Assembly (NCBI RefSeq): GCF_030867095.1
Contig: NC_081824.1
Coordinates: 344,590,203-344,654,202 of the forward strand
Source: Alligator mississippiensis
Lineage: Eukaryota > Chordata > Crocodylia > Alligatoridae
DNA: 64,000 bases
Reading direction: 5' to 3'
Below, piece by piece: positions 30,101 through 43,300 of the stretch. Position 1 is the stretch's first letter; the number at the start of each line of letters is the position of its first letter. The notes under the pieces are model-generated. The model saw only the letters and a program-made list of their open reading frames with translations. It made no database searches and was not told where the DNA came from. A program made the translations under genes and the position numbers.

Positions 30101-31480
30101 ACTATAGGCCCATCAGCCTGACTTCTATCCCGGGGAAGATCTTAGAAAAGTTTATTAAGGAGGCCATCCTTAATGGACTGGCCGACGCCAACATCTTAAG
30201 GGACAGCCAGCACGGGTTTGTTGCGGGTAGGTCTTGCTTGACCAATCTCATTTCCTTCTATGACCAGGTGACCTATCACCTGGACAAGGGAGATGAGATT
30301 GATGTCATATATCCTGACTTCAAAAAAGCCTTCGATCTGGTGTCCCATGATCGTCTCTTGGAGAAACTGGCCAATTGTCGCCTTGGGTCCCCCACGATCC
30401 ACTGGCTGGAAAATTGGCTCCGGGGTCGGACCCAGAGGGTAGTAATTGATGGAAGTCACTCATCGTGGTGTCCTGTGACCAGTGGGGTCCCCCAGGGCTC
30501 TGTCCTTGGACCCATACTGTTCAACATCTTCATTAACGATGTGGACACTGGAGTCAGAAGCGGACTGGCCAAGTTCGCCGATGACACCAAACTTTGGGGC
30601 AAAGCATCCACGCCAGAAGACAGGCGGGTGATCCAGGCTGACCTGGACAGGCTCAGCAAGTGGGCGGATGAGAATCTGATGGTGTTCAACGCCGATAAAT
30701 GCAAGGTTCTCCACCTTGGGAAGAAAAACCCGCAGCATCCTTATAGGCTCGGCAGTGCTATGTTGGTTAGCACTATGGAAGAAAGAGACTTGGGGGTCAT
30801 CATTGACCACAAGATGAACATGAGCCTGCAATGCGATGCTGCGGCTAGTAAAGCGACCAAAACGCTGGCTTGCATCCATAGATGCTTCTCAAGCAAATCC
30901 CGGGACATCATTCTCCCCCTGTACTCGGCCTTAGTGAGGCCGCAGCTGGAGTACTGTGTCCAGTTTTGGGCTCCACAATTCAAAAAGGATGTGGAGAAGC
31001 TTGAGAGAGTCCAGAGAAGAGCCACGCGCATGATCAGGGGTCAGGGAAGCAGACCCTACGATGACAGGCTGAGAGCCCTGGGGCTCTTTAGCCTGGAAAA
31101 GCGCAGGCTCAGGGGTGATCTGATGGCCACCTACAAGTTTATCAGGGGTGACCACCAGTATCTAGGGGAACGTTTGTTCACCAGAGCGCCCCAAGGGATG
31201 ACGAGGACGAATGGTCACAAACTACTACAAGATCGTTTCAGGCTGGACATAAGGAAGAATTTCTTTACTGTCCGAGCCCCCCAAGGTCTGGAACAGCCTG
31301 CCGCCGGAGGTTGTTCAAGCGCCTTCATTGAACACCTTCAAGATGAAACTGGATGCTTATCTTGCTGGGATCCTATGACCCCAGCTGACGTCCTGCCCTT
31401 TGGGCGGGGGGCTGGACTCGATGATCTTCCGAGGTCCCTTCCAGCCCTAATGTCTATGAAATCTATGAAATCTATGAAAC
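27120..31480 (+). mobile_element. Near full-length CR1 LINE with ORF1 and ORF2
   Basis: A GC-rich leader (about 27120-27550; the true 5' end is not visible) is followed by ORF1 (27551-28465), a 116-bp spacer, ORF2 (from 28582), and a short 3' UTR with the CR1 block GGCTGGACTCGATGATCTTC. The tail is three tctatgaaa units ending at 31480. Length about 4.3 kb, close to full-length CR1. Both frames are open over long distances. ORF2 carries one inserted C near its end, so the element is young but probably not autonomous as it stands. No target duplication was found, which is usual for CR1. Confidence 0.93.
27551..28465 (+). CDS. CR1 ORF1 protein with SGNH esterase domain
   Basis: 304 residues. 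The N-terminal region (about 12-45) has a heptad-like leucine pattern (LLGSLARQLEELQATVHRLR) consistent with a short coiled coil. A proline-rich linker (about 90-130) leads to an SGNH-hydrolase fold with block I VVGDSLLRG (GDS 140-142), block III HVGTNDTAR (GTND 194-197) and block V GRDGLHLSPLG (Asp279, His282). All catalytic positions (Ser142, Asp279, His282) are present. Esterase ORF1s are known in the CR1 group; the domain may help membrane or RNP handling during retrotransposition, but its role is not settled. No RNA-binding zinc knuckle is seen. The stop TAA is at 28463-28465. Confidence 0.88.
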   Translation: MATSPCGVCSLLGSLARQLEELQATVHRLRAIRDCEQEIDSYCQALLPREAEGRSQSPSRPEEDSGTSCCVQPGAWTKVVKGPKACRTKAPPPPQLSNRYAPLAAPAEPAELPAPTGNMGPTATPAPALPKTKRKVFVVGDSLLRGTEGPICHPDPLARQVCCFPGARIQDIAERIPELLKPTDRYPMLLIHVGTNDTARSTPSQVMRRYRDLGAGLKGLGAQVVFSSILPVSGYGLRRDRRIYVVNQRLRHWCHQEGFGFHDHSPLFGERGSELLGRDGLHLSPLGRRLFSARLADLLHRALN

Positions 31481-31596
31481 TGGCTGCAGAGGGAAGACAT
31501 TACATGTGGCCTGGGCTTGTGGGTGACCTGGTTTCAGAGTCCCCACTAAATCAGGCAGAGGTGTTTCCTATATCCTGGGTGAGTGCCCTAACTTAG
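28582..31596 (+). CDS. CR1 ORF2: AP-endonuclease and reverse transcriptase, late frameshift
   Basis: 1004 codons as read; translation may begin upstream in the spacer. The endonuclease shows YTNARSLGNKQ, ITETWWD (about 42-48), GVYYRPP, MGDFNYPDISW (GDFN 149-152) and GDSDHEL (SDH 217-219). The reverse transcriptase shows KKANVVPIFKKGRK, ANYRPISLTSIPGKILE, an YPDFKKAFD block (577-585, catalytic Asp579), GVPQGSVLGP and FADDTKLW (catalytic pair 667-668). YPDF is unusual: related elements have Leu where Pro578 stands. A run of six C at 31277-31282, against five in the copy at 49966-50535, shifts the frame at about residue 898. The genuine stop, TGA at 31376-31378 after DAYLAGIL, is therefore missed and the frame runs on past the element to 31596. 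Confidence 0.92.
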   Translation: MGKEGAPQGALACLYTNARSLGNKQEELILLLSANNYDVIGITETWWDSTHDWTTGIDGYTLYRRDRVEKRGGGVALYVKESYASLQANIGDQGGRLETLWVKIRGEHGTGDTMVGVYYRPPTQSPELDQEFVQELAEAACSRTMVVMGDFNYPDISWEDRSAKSERSQSFLSCVDDLYLTQEVYGPTRGKALLDLVLATGEDLVGDLVIDGKLGDSDHELITFTIRRKAGKSVSNTQVLDFRKADFDKLRRLVSEALRDCDRRERGVQEEWLLLKGAILSAQTKSIPSRRKGSKRAQQPPWLSRDLADLLRLKRKAYKGWRMGVTSKEDYSALVRSCREQTRKAKAATELQLALSIKDNKKSFFRYVGSRRKSRGNVGPLLNQMGQLTTDAQEKANLLNRYFASVFHQPHGTPVPATGPGSPGEGDPLPSINADFVKEHPEKLDTFKSAGPDNLHPRVLKELASIIAQPLAWIFENSWRSGVVPEDWKKANVVPIFKKGRKVDPANYRPISLTSIPGKILEKFIKEAILNGLADANILRDSQHGFVAGRSCLTNLISFYDQVTYHLDKGDEIDVIYPDFKKAFDLVSHDRLLEKLANCRLGSPTIHWLENWLRGRTQRVVIDGSHSSWCPVTSGVPQGSVLGPILFNIFINDVDTGVRSGLAKFADDTKLWGKASTPEDRRVIQADLDRLSKWADENLMVFNADKCKVLHLGKKNPQHPYRLGSAMLVSTMEERDLGVIIDHKMNMSLQCDAAASKATKTLACIHRCFSSKSRDIILPLYSALVRPQLEYCVQFWAPQFKKDVEKLERVQRRATRMIRGQGSRPYDDRLRALGLFSLEKRRLRGDLMATYKFIRGDHQYLGERLFTRAPQGMTRTNGHKLLQDRFRLDIRKNFFTVRAPQGLEQPAAGGCSSAFIEHLQDETGCLSCWDPMTPADVLPFGRGAGLDDLPRSLPALMSMKSMKSMKLAAEGRHYMWPGLVGDLVSESPLNQAEVFPISWVSALT

Positions 31597-31599
31597 CAG

Positions 31600-31897
31600 G
31601 TGTTGGTTGTAGCGGTGTTGGTCTAAGAATACAGGCAGACAAGGTTCTTTGGGTAAATGTGATATCTTTTATTAGACCAACTAAATAGTTGGAAAATTTG
31701 TTTTTTGCAAGCTTTCAGCTACAAACACCCTTCTTCAGGCAGAGGGAAAGTCTACAGTCCCTCTATACTACTGTAGACTCTCCCTCTGCCTGAAGAAGGG
31801 CATTTGTGCCCATGCCTGAAAGCTTGCAAAGAACAATTTTTCCAACTATTTAGTTGATTTAATAAATATATCACATTTACCCAAAGAACCTTGGCTG
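31600..31897. mobile_element. Palindromic DNA element with 9-bp target duplication
   Basis: ACTTAGCAG stands on both sides (31591-31599 and 31898-31906). The element is a long imperfect palindrome centred near 31765: AAGGTTCTTTGGGTAAATGT, GACCAACTAAATAGTTGG, GCAAGCTTTCAG and CTTCTTCAGGCAGAGGG on the left pair with complements ending in CACATTTACCCAAAGAACCT on the right. A leader GTGTTGGTTGTAGCGGTGTT precedes the left arm and is not mirrored. It has no ORF and belongs with the 17716-17893 element. The duplication length suggests a hAT-like or other cut-and-paste enzyme supplied in trans. Confidence 0.8.
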
Positions 31898-32036
31898 ACT
31901 TAGCAGTGCTGAGGTGATGCTCTAGCCTGGCTTGTCCGGGATATTTGAGAGGCACCAGTTTTTTTTGAGTAAGATGTTTCATTGAACCCAAGTCTGCATG
32001 GGTAGGACAGACTCAGACCAGTTTTGGGGTATTGAA

Positions 32037-32914
32037 TAGGGTTACCATGTATCTGGGTTTTCCCAGGCATGTCCTCTTTTTGAGTCCTCCTATCTATGTC
32101 TGGGCAGGTTTTTCAAATCTGAGCAAATGTCCGGGTTTTTGCTTTGCTCCAGTGATGGGAGCAGGGGGAGAGATGATGGTAGGCAGGGAGCTGCAGGCAG
32201 GCAAGTGCGCCTGCACTCACCCTGGGAGCTGCAGGCAGGTAGGTCTGGGTTGGGGTGCTGGGGATGTGGCAGGGCAGGGGGCAGAGTTGCCTCCCCCTCC
32301 AGTGGGGGAAAGGGATGGGTGCCTTTTGAGGGCTGTGGCAGGGCCAGCAGTACAGGGGCAGTGCCCGTGCTTGTAGGGGCAGAGTAACCCAGGAGACGCT
32401 GCAGGGGAGCAGGGGGAGGTGGGCTGTGGCCAGGCTTCCCGCCATGATGCAGCAGCCCCAGCCCAGGGCAAAGGGTGTCACAAGCCTCCCTTCCTCTTCC
32501 CTTCAGCCTGCACCAGGGCCGGACTTGATCCAAGGCAGTGTACCAGGATGGGGCCCATGGGTCAGAAGGGGCAGTGGCAGGGCTGGGGGGAAGCAGGGGG
32601 CTGCAGGTTGGGAGTGAAGGGAACCAGTATGACCCAGGGGGCGGGGTACTGTGCTTTGGGAGTGAGGGGCACTGGCAAGGCTGGGCTGTGTTGGACAGGA
32701 GTGGGGCACAGCAGCAGGGCTGGGGGGCGTGGCTTGGGAGTGAGGGGCAACAGAATGGGCAGAAGCATGCACATATCCATATCATTTCCCGCCGTCAAAG
32801 CCCCAGCCCAGGGCGAAGGGTGTCACAAGCCTTCCCCCCAGTCATATCCCCCCCTCCCCCACGCGCGACAAAGTCCTCTTTTTTTTTTTTGGAACTGAAA
32901 ATATGGTAACCCTC
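32037..32914. mobile_element. GC-rich element with AGGGTTACCAT termini
   Basis: Begins AGGGTTACCATGTATCTGGG and ends AAAATATGGTAACCCT, giving inverted ends of about 13 bp. Sub-terminal CCGGGTTTTT (left) and a T-run (right) also fit the common reptile repeat that begins 'GGTTACCATACGTCC'. The interior is about 800 bp of GC-rich text with phrases repeated (CAGCCCAGGGC(A/G)AAGG before GGTGTCACAAGCC at about 32459 and 32804). Open frames of up to 231 codons here are compositional. It ends about 440 bp before the RPL31 start. Confidence 0.6.
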
Positions 32915-33179
32915 GCAGTGCCCTGCCCTTCCCAGTCCTGCTCTTTAACTGTTTTGTGCCCCCTGGAAGTTTAATAGCGGCCTAGAGCTGATAAATGCCA
33001 AGACAAACAGCTGCCATAACCCCAAGCCTGCAGCTCAGCACGCAATAACCCCAGCCTCCATCCCTGAGCAGCGAAACTGCAGGCTGCACGCGTCGCTCCA
33101 CGAGCCGCCCCTACCAGGGCCCGGGTAACAGCTCGTGCCACCCCGCCCCGCACAACGTTCCGAGGGGGCGGAGCGGAGA

Positions 33180-33376
33180 GGGAGAGCGCGAAAGGGAAGG
33201 GGCGCAGTGCGCCTGCGCGGCAGGGAGAGAGACCCGGAGGAGCCCGCGCAGGCGCACTGTGCTCTTTCCTGCCTTCCCCGCACCCGGAAGCAGCTCCTCA
33301 CTGCCCCCCCACACACCTCGCCGTGGTACCTCCCACAATTCCCCGCGCCGGCCTTTCCGCCCCGTTCCCTTGCACG
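33180..33376 (+). promoter_or_regulatory. RPL31: RPL31 CpG-rich promoter with NRF1-like palindrome and TOP start
   Basis: Two NRF1-type motifs face each other: GCAGTGCGCCTGCGCGG (33204-33220) and CCGCGCAGGCGCACTG (33244-33259). An ETS/GABP-like ACCCGGAAG lies at 33282-33290, and a ZNF143-like CCCACAATTCCCC at about 33332-33344. The likely start is in the pyrimidine run CCTTTCCGCC at 33352-33361, the 5' TOP tract of ribosomal-protein mRNAs. No TATA box. The motifs are seen; factor binding is inferred. Confidence 0.7.
33353..33376 (+). other. RPL31: RPL31 non-coding exon 1
   Basis: A short leader exon from the TOP tract to the donor CACG|GTGAGG at 33376/33377. Human RPL31 also has a short leader exon before the ATG-bearing exon. 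The 5' end is estimated from the C/T tract. Confidence 0.6.
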
Positions 33377-33542
33377 GTGAGGAGCTGCCTCGGGGCCGCC
33401 GCCCCATCCGGCCGCATCCGCCCCGCCGCCGCCCGCGCAAGGGACCCCGTTGCCGGGGACACGGATATTTCTTCCCGGCGCGCTCGGGGGGCTGCTCCCG
33501 GCGGGGCTGGAGGTGTCCCCCACCCCCCCCGAATGGGGCTGA

Positions 33543-38686
<5,144 letters not shown>

Positions 38687-38701
38687 GCTGATTTTCATTA
38701 C

Positions 38702-38707
38702 AATAAA
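38702..38707 (+). terminator. RPL31: RPL31 poly(A) signal
   Basis: AATAAA 16 bp after the stop codon, followed by a T/G-containing stretch. The very short 3' UTR is typical of ribosomal-protein mRNAs. Confidence 0.85.
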
Positions 38708-38725
38708 ATTATAAAATGACATTTA

Positions 38726-39375
38726 CTAAGGTGTCCTACTGAGTACTGTTGTTTTAGGGCTCCAGTCTGGTTAGGCACCTGCTTGCTACCTGAAGAGGTA
38801 TTTCCATCACCTTTGTGCTTCATATACTTATATAAAATAAACTAGTAGAGCAGATTGTGTTGAGTAGTATCAGGTATATTTCCCACCGTTTTAAAGAGGA
38901 GATAGTTTCAGGATTAGCTAAGCTGTGGCATTTGCTAAGAACTCTAAATATTCCTCATCTGTATTCATTTCTGAACTAAGTCATCAGTACAAGAGACTTA
39001 GTTTTAATATGCAAGTAAAATAAGGATAACTAGACTGTCTCAGTTTGCATGGTTTCATTCTTACATATTCCTCAATTGGGGTAAGGAGAAAACATGGAAG
39101 TGTTTATCTTAAGGAGAGAACTGGACAACCCTGGGATTTTAAAGATGAATTCCTGCTTTTGCAAATTAGATGATTTATGATAAACTAAAACTAGATATAC
39201 TACTGCTGTATCTATTCCCTTTAAAAAAAAAAAACAACAACCAAGACTATCCATCTGTGACTTTGAGGAGATTGCAGTAGTAAAGGATTAGAGTGATCAT
39301 CTTATGTTTAACCTCATTATAGGCTTTTTCTCAAAGTAACTGGACTTAGTGCAAGTTTGAGGTCCAGTATAAAAA
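38726..39375. other. Tail-to-tail spacer between RPL31 and TBC1D8
   Basis: About 650 bp of unique AT-rich sequence between the two converging poly(A) signals. No gene or repeat recognised. Confidence 0.5.
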
Positions 39376-39380
39376 ACAGG

Positions 39381-39386
39381 TTTATT
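39381..39386 (-). terminator. TBC1D8: TBC1D8 candidate poly(A) signal
   Basis: TTTATT on the plus strand is AATAAA on the minus strand, about 490 bp after the TBC1D8 stop codon. It gives a 3' UTR of about 0.5 kb. Confidence 0.6.
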
Positions 39387-39875
39387 GAAAAGTGCATGTT
39401 TTCACAGACCAACATCAAAAGCATAGTCCATGTACACTTAACATTTTAGCAAGACATACAAACTTGAGTACAATCAAATATATTAAAATAGTTTCAATTA
39501 CCAGCATTGAAACAAGTCTTCAGGATTAGTGCAAAAAAGGAACCCAAACAAACTGCAGACAGTAGCTGAGAAATGTTTTCCTCTGTTATAAAACAAACTA
39601 TCAGGATTACTGGAGCCAGTTCCTGCTCTCCCAATGTGTAGTAGGGCTGCTGTGTCTTCACACTGCAGACAGATGTTTCCTTTTACATTCAAAACAAGAA
39701 TGCAAGTAATAAATCAATGGCACAAAAATACAATACTACATGCCCTTTTAACTTATAAAGCTCTCAGTGGCAGACCAACAAATAGTTTATTAGATATCTG
39801 CTACTAACCAAGTCTTCCTCTGCAACATGAGCTTTGGTGTAACTTCAGTGCACTTCAGCTTGACAGTGAGGTTTG

Positions 39876-40334
39876 CTACTGTGAGTTTGCTTTCACCTGT
39901 TCACCCCATGATGGGTAGCTCATTCCATTTATTTTGAGGCTATATTGACTGAGCTTTGCATTCTCAAGTTTTGGCTTCAGTTCCAAAGGTTTTTCAAAGA
40001 AGTTGACTAGTGATTGTTCAGTCAAAAGTGATGCTAGAATGTGTTCTAAAGAGACGGTCCAGTCTCCTTTAGCCACAGGGGAAGACTGAGAGTCTTTCTG
40101 AGGTGTCTTCACAGTGTCATTAAAAACAGCATCCTGGTCTGAGGCAGCAGCTTCACCCTGTAAGTCATCAGTAAATTCACCTGATCCACTACCTGAACTG
40201 CTGCTTCTTTGTCCAACTTCTCCAATCTGAAGTAGCAGAGTAGTCACAGTGGCAATGGCTTGGTACAAATCATTTTCCTCTGGATCTTCGTGAAACATGC
40301 TATACAAGGTTTTACAGAACTGGATGAATTCCCT
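39876..40334 (-). CDS. TBC1D8: TBC1D8 terminal coding exon
   Basis: 152 codons plus TAG, starting [20 protein letters not shown]. It includes [18 protein letters not shown], a variable Ser/Gly/Asp stretch, and [19 protein letters not shown]. The last 20 residues ([15 protein letters not shown] end) differ from human. Acceptor CTTTCCTTCCAG. Confidence 0.94.
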   Translation of the reverse strand, partial: REFIQFCKTLYSMFHEDPEENDLYQAIATVTTLLLQIGEVGQRSSSSGSGSGEFTDDLQGEAAASDQDAVFNDTVKTPQKDSQSSPVAKGDWTVSLEHILASLLTEQSLVNFFEKPLELKPKLENAKLSQYSLKINGMSYPSWGEQVKANSQ

Positions 40335-43300
40335 CTGGAAGGAAAGAGGTATGCAAAAAACTCATGTCAAGGTACTGACCAGTCACTTATCCATAATGGA
40401 GGGGTGGTATATACAGGACATTAGCACAGAAGTTTCCAATAGTTTCATTTGCACTTAGTTTAGAAAGGGCTCAGGTATTTCCTAGCTTTTCACAGGTCCT
40501 GGATCTATACTAGCTAACTCCTATTGTACTACCAAATAATTAAGGCAGCCTTCAGTAGATGGCTTCTGGAAGATGTCTTGCCATTTGTCAGTCAGGTTTG
40601 CAGTTTCAAGAAGCTGGTAGAAACGTAGTTGCTATGACTGGATCAGGCTGCAAAGCCTTTTTCCTGATCTTGCGCTGCCTACAGTCTAGTAAAACACCAG
40701 CTGACCCGGGGGGGGGGGGGGTCTACACATGCCATTAATGCACAGCAATCATGATCCAGAGCTTATTGTTCCCAGGGAACTCCCAGATGTGCCAGTCGGA
40801 GCAGCCCTGCCTGGCGAAGGGGTCAGCCTGCTAGCCCAGAGCTGCTCCAACCAGGCTCAACGTGCTGTGGAGGGGCCTTTGCACTTAACAGGAGAAAACT
40901 ACCCTATGATCAGACGCATGGTGTTCTCTATCGAGTAAGAAAAGTTTTACCAGTCTGTATATACACAAAGCTATTCAACATCACTTTGTCTTATTCATCA
41001 TTAAATCCATAGACTACATTCACCTAACTGCTTATTTAACAATCTGCCCTACTACTGACATAATGTACACAGGTATGTTTGATCATATATACAGAGCACC
41101 TCAATTTACAGCTCTGATGACTTGTTCCATGACAGTGAACACAGCTGTAGTGCCTGCAGATGATTCCAGTTAGCTACTGCCAGCTCTGCATGCAGTAGAG
41201 AGTGATATGTGCCTTGACTTAGTTTCAGAAGTTTGAGGGCTGCTGGACTGGGAGGTTTCGGAAGGGCAGAGGATACCACTGGGAACCTTTAGTGGTATCT
41301 TTTTGTTGTTATCAACATGAGACAGTGTACTGTCGTCTTTACTGACAGTAGATTTGTTTTGGATCTAAAGTACTGAGCAAGTCCAGTTTTTCTAGTGGCT
41401 GGTTCTGTAAGTTGAAGTCTTAGACAATTGCTCAAAGTATAGTTTTAAAATCATTTTCCCCCACTTCTATTTAAAGTGAAATTCGGTCCACACCTTACCT
41501 GGCTCATTTTGGGCAATTCTTTTTCCATTTTAGCATCTTTCTCTTTGGCTAAATCTTTAAGCATTTGCTTCAGTTGCTTCTGATAATCTACTGCTTCACC
41601 TTGGGTGGGGACAAAAAAGACAAAACCGGAATTAGGTCCAAGTCCTTTGCAGCAAATTCACAACTGAAATAAAAAAAGGGACTGGAGTAGGGAAACTGAA
41701 TAATTAACTGAGCACTGGACAGCTCTTATATAATTTCTTATATTAAAACAGTAGCAGATAGCCATGACAACACGTACCATTCGCTTTCCCAATTACTAGT
41801 GGCCTTGAGGTTGATAACAAGGGATTCTTCAGTGGTGACTGACTGTCTCTCTCATCTTCTGTGAGTGCTAGAGGGGGAGGAGAGATGACAAACAGATGCA
41901 TAGCTAACAGATCTTGAAATATTGCAAAGATAATTACCTAAACTTTACAGCACTTGAGAGCTATGAGCTCAGCCAGCAAACTAATAGATACATAAAAGGT
42001 GAAAGTTAAAGATTAATTATTTAAATTTGGCCTAGTTATATCAGAATGTAAAGTGTACTTCTATTAAAACAAGGCAGTTAGTTACTGTAGCAGAGTGGCA
42101 GGAAATGCTGCTCAAAGTAGCATATTCATGAAAGACGTTGCCCATCTTGTAAAACATCTTAAAACTTGCATTTCTTTTGAGTTAAACTGCAATGAAGATC
42201 TAACAGACAGTATCACTAATCCAGAATAAATGATTTAAGTTTAGATCACGCCTAGGAAAACAACAGAAATGAAAACATATTATCATACGCAGGGAGATAT
42301 CTAGAAGTTTCACAAAGAAATAAGAGCTTATACTGAATAAGACCTTACAATCTATTTAATTGTGACTAAACACAATTAAAAGTTTATGAACAAGCTCCCA
42401 ACTCAGTAACCTATAGTCTTCACTAAGCAGCTTTTGCTTCCCAAAACGTTTACATGGAGACTAAAGAAGAAAGGAAGGATGACTTTTTTTCCTTTCCAAT
42501 TCCTTACCAGGTGGGATATGCAGCCTGTATAACAGCTTTATCTTTTCATTCATTTCTCCATTATACATAACATCTGCAAGATGAAAACAAATAGAAAGTG
42601 GACTGAATATTTACTTTGATAGGTTAAAATCATCAGCATTCTCCAAGCACAAAAGTTAATTGTTTGTGGGAACAAAGCATGCTGACATATGGCCAGTGTA
42701 TTAAATGTTTAAGTTGTGCCTGATCAACTGGTAACAGCAGGTGAGAACCAGCTGGTCTGTTCTTTGTTCTCAAAAACAGCCCTGGTGCTACTAACTTATA
42801 AAACATAATAATAATAAAAAAAAACAGGGCTAAGGTTCAAAAATACCGAATGTGATGCTGTGCAAAAGCCAGACGTCATGCAGTGTACAGAGCTATATCA
42901 AGTTTCTCTCACCGGGGTCCACCATCTTAAGAGTTTCCCCTTTAGCCTCCATTACAGTGTAATAGAAAAAGCACTGTGAGAGTATGGAGAGCTCCCACAT
43001 TTTTAATTGACTAATACAAATGAGTTTAATAGTGGGGAGTGTTTAGTAGTCATGGGATTTCATTCCAAGATTCATCCAGCAACAAAGAAATAAGAACACA
43101 AGTGCAATGCTGGGTCAGACCAATGTCCACCTAGCCCAGTATCCTGTCCCAGTAGCACAAGCAGTGCTTCAGAGGGAGAACACTGAACTAGGTATCTCTA
43201 GAGTGATCATCTCCTATTCACTACCCTCTCTGGCATCCACCGTTATGGGTTTAGAGATGCCAGAGGAAATGTCTCCAAGCATTCTGTTCAACAGCTATTA

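Larger units (their letters stand above)
40335..43086. other. TBC1D8 introns, nothing but exons recognised
   Basis: Besides the three exons listed, unique sequence. A run of 13 G lies at about 40708-40720. The open frame at 40729-40938 is not supported by anything. Confidence 0.4.

Noticed and set aside
32090-32909. Proline/glycine-rich frames up to 231 codons
   Set aside because: They sit inside the AGGGTTACCAT repeat, occur on both strands at once and resemble no protein family.
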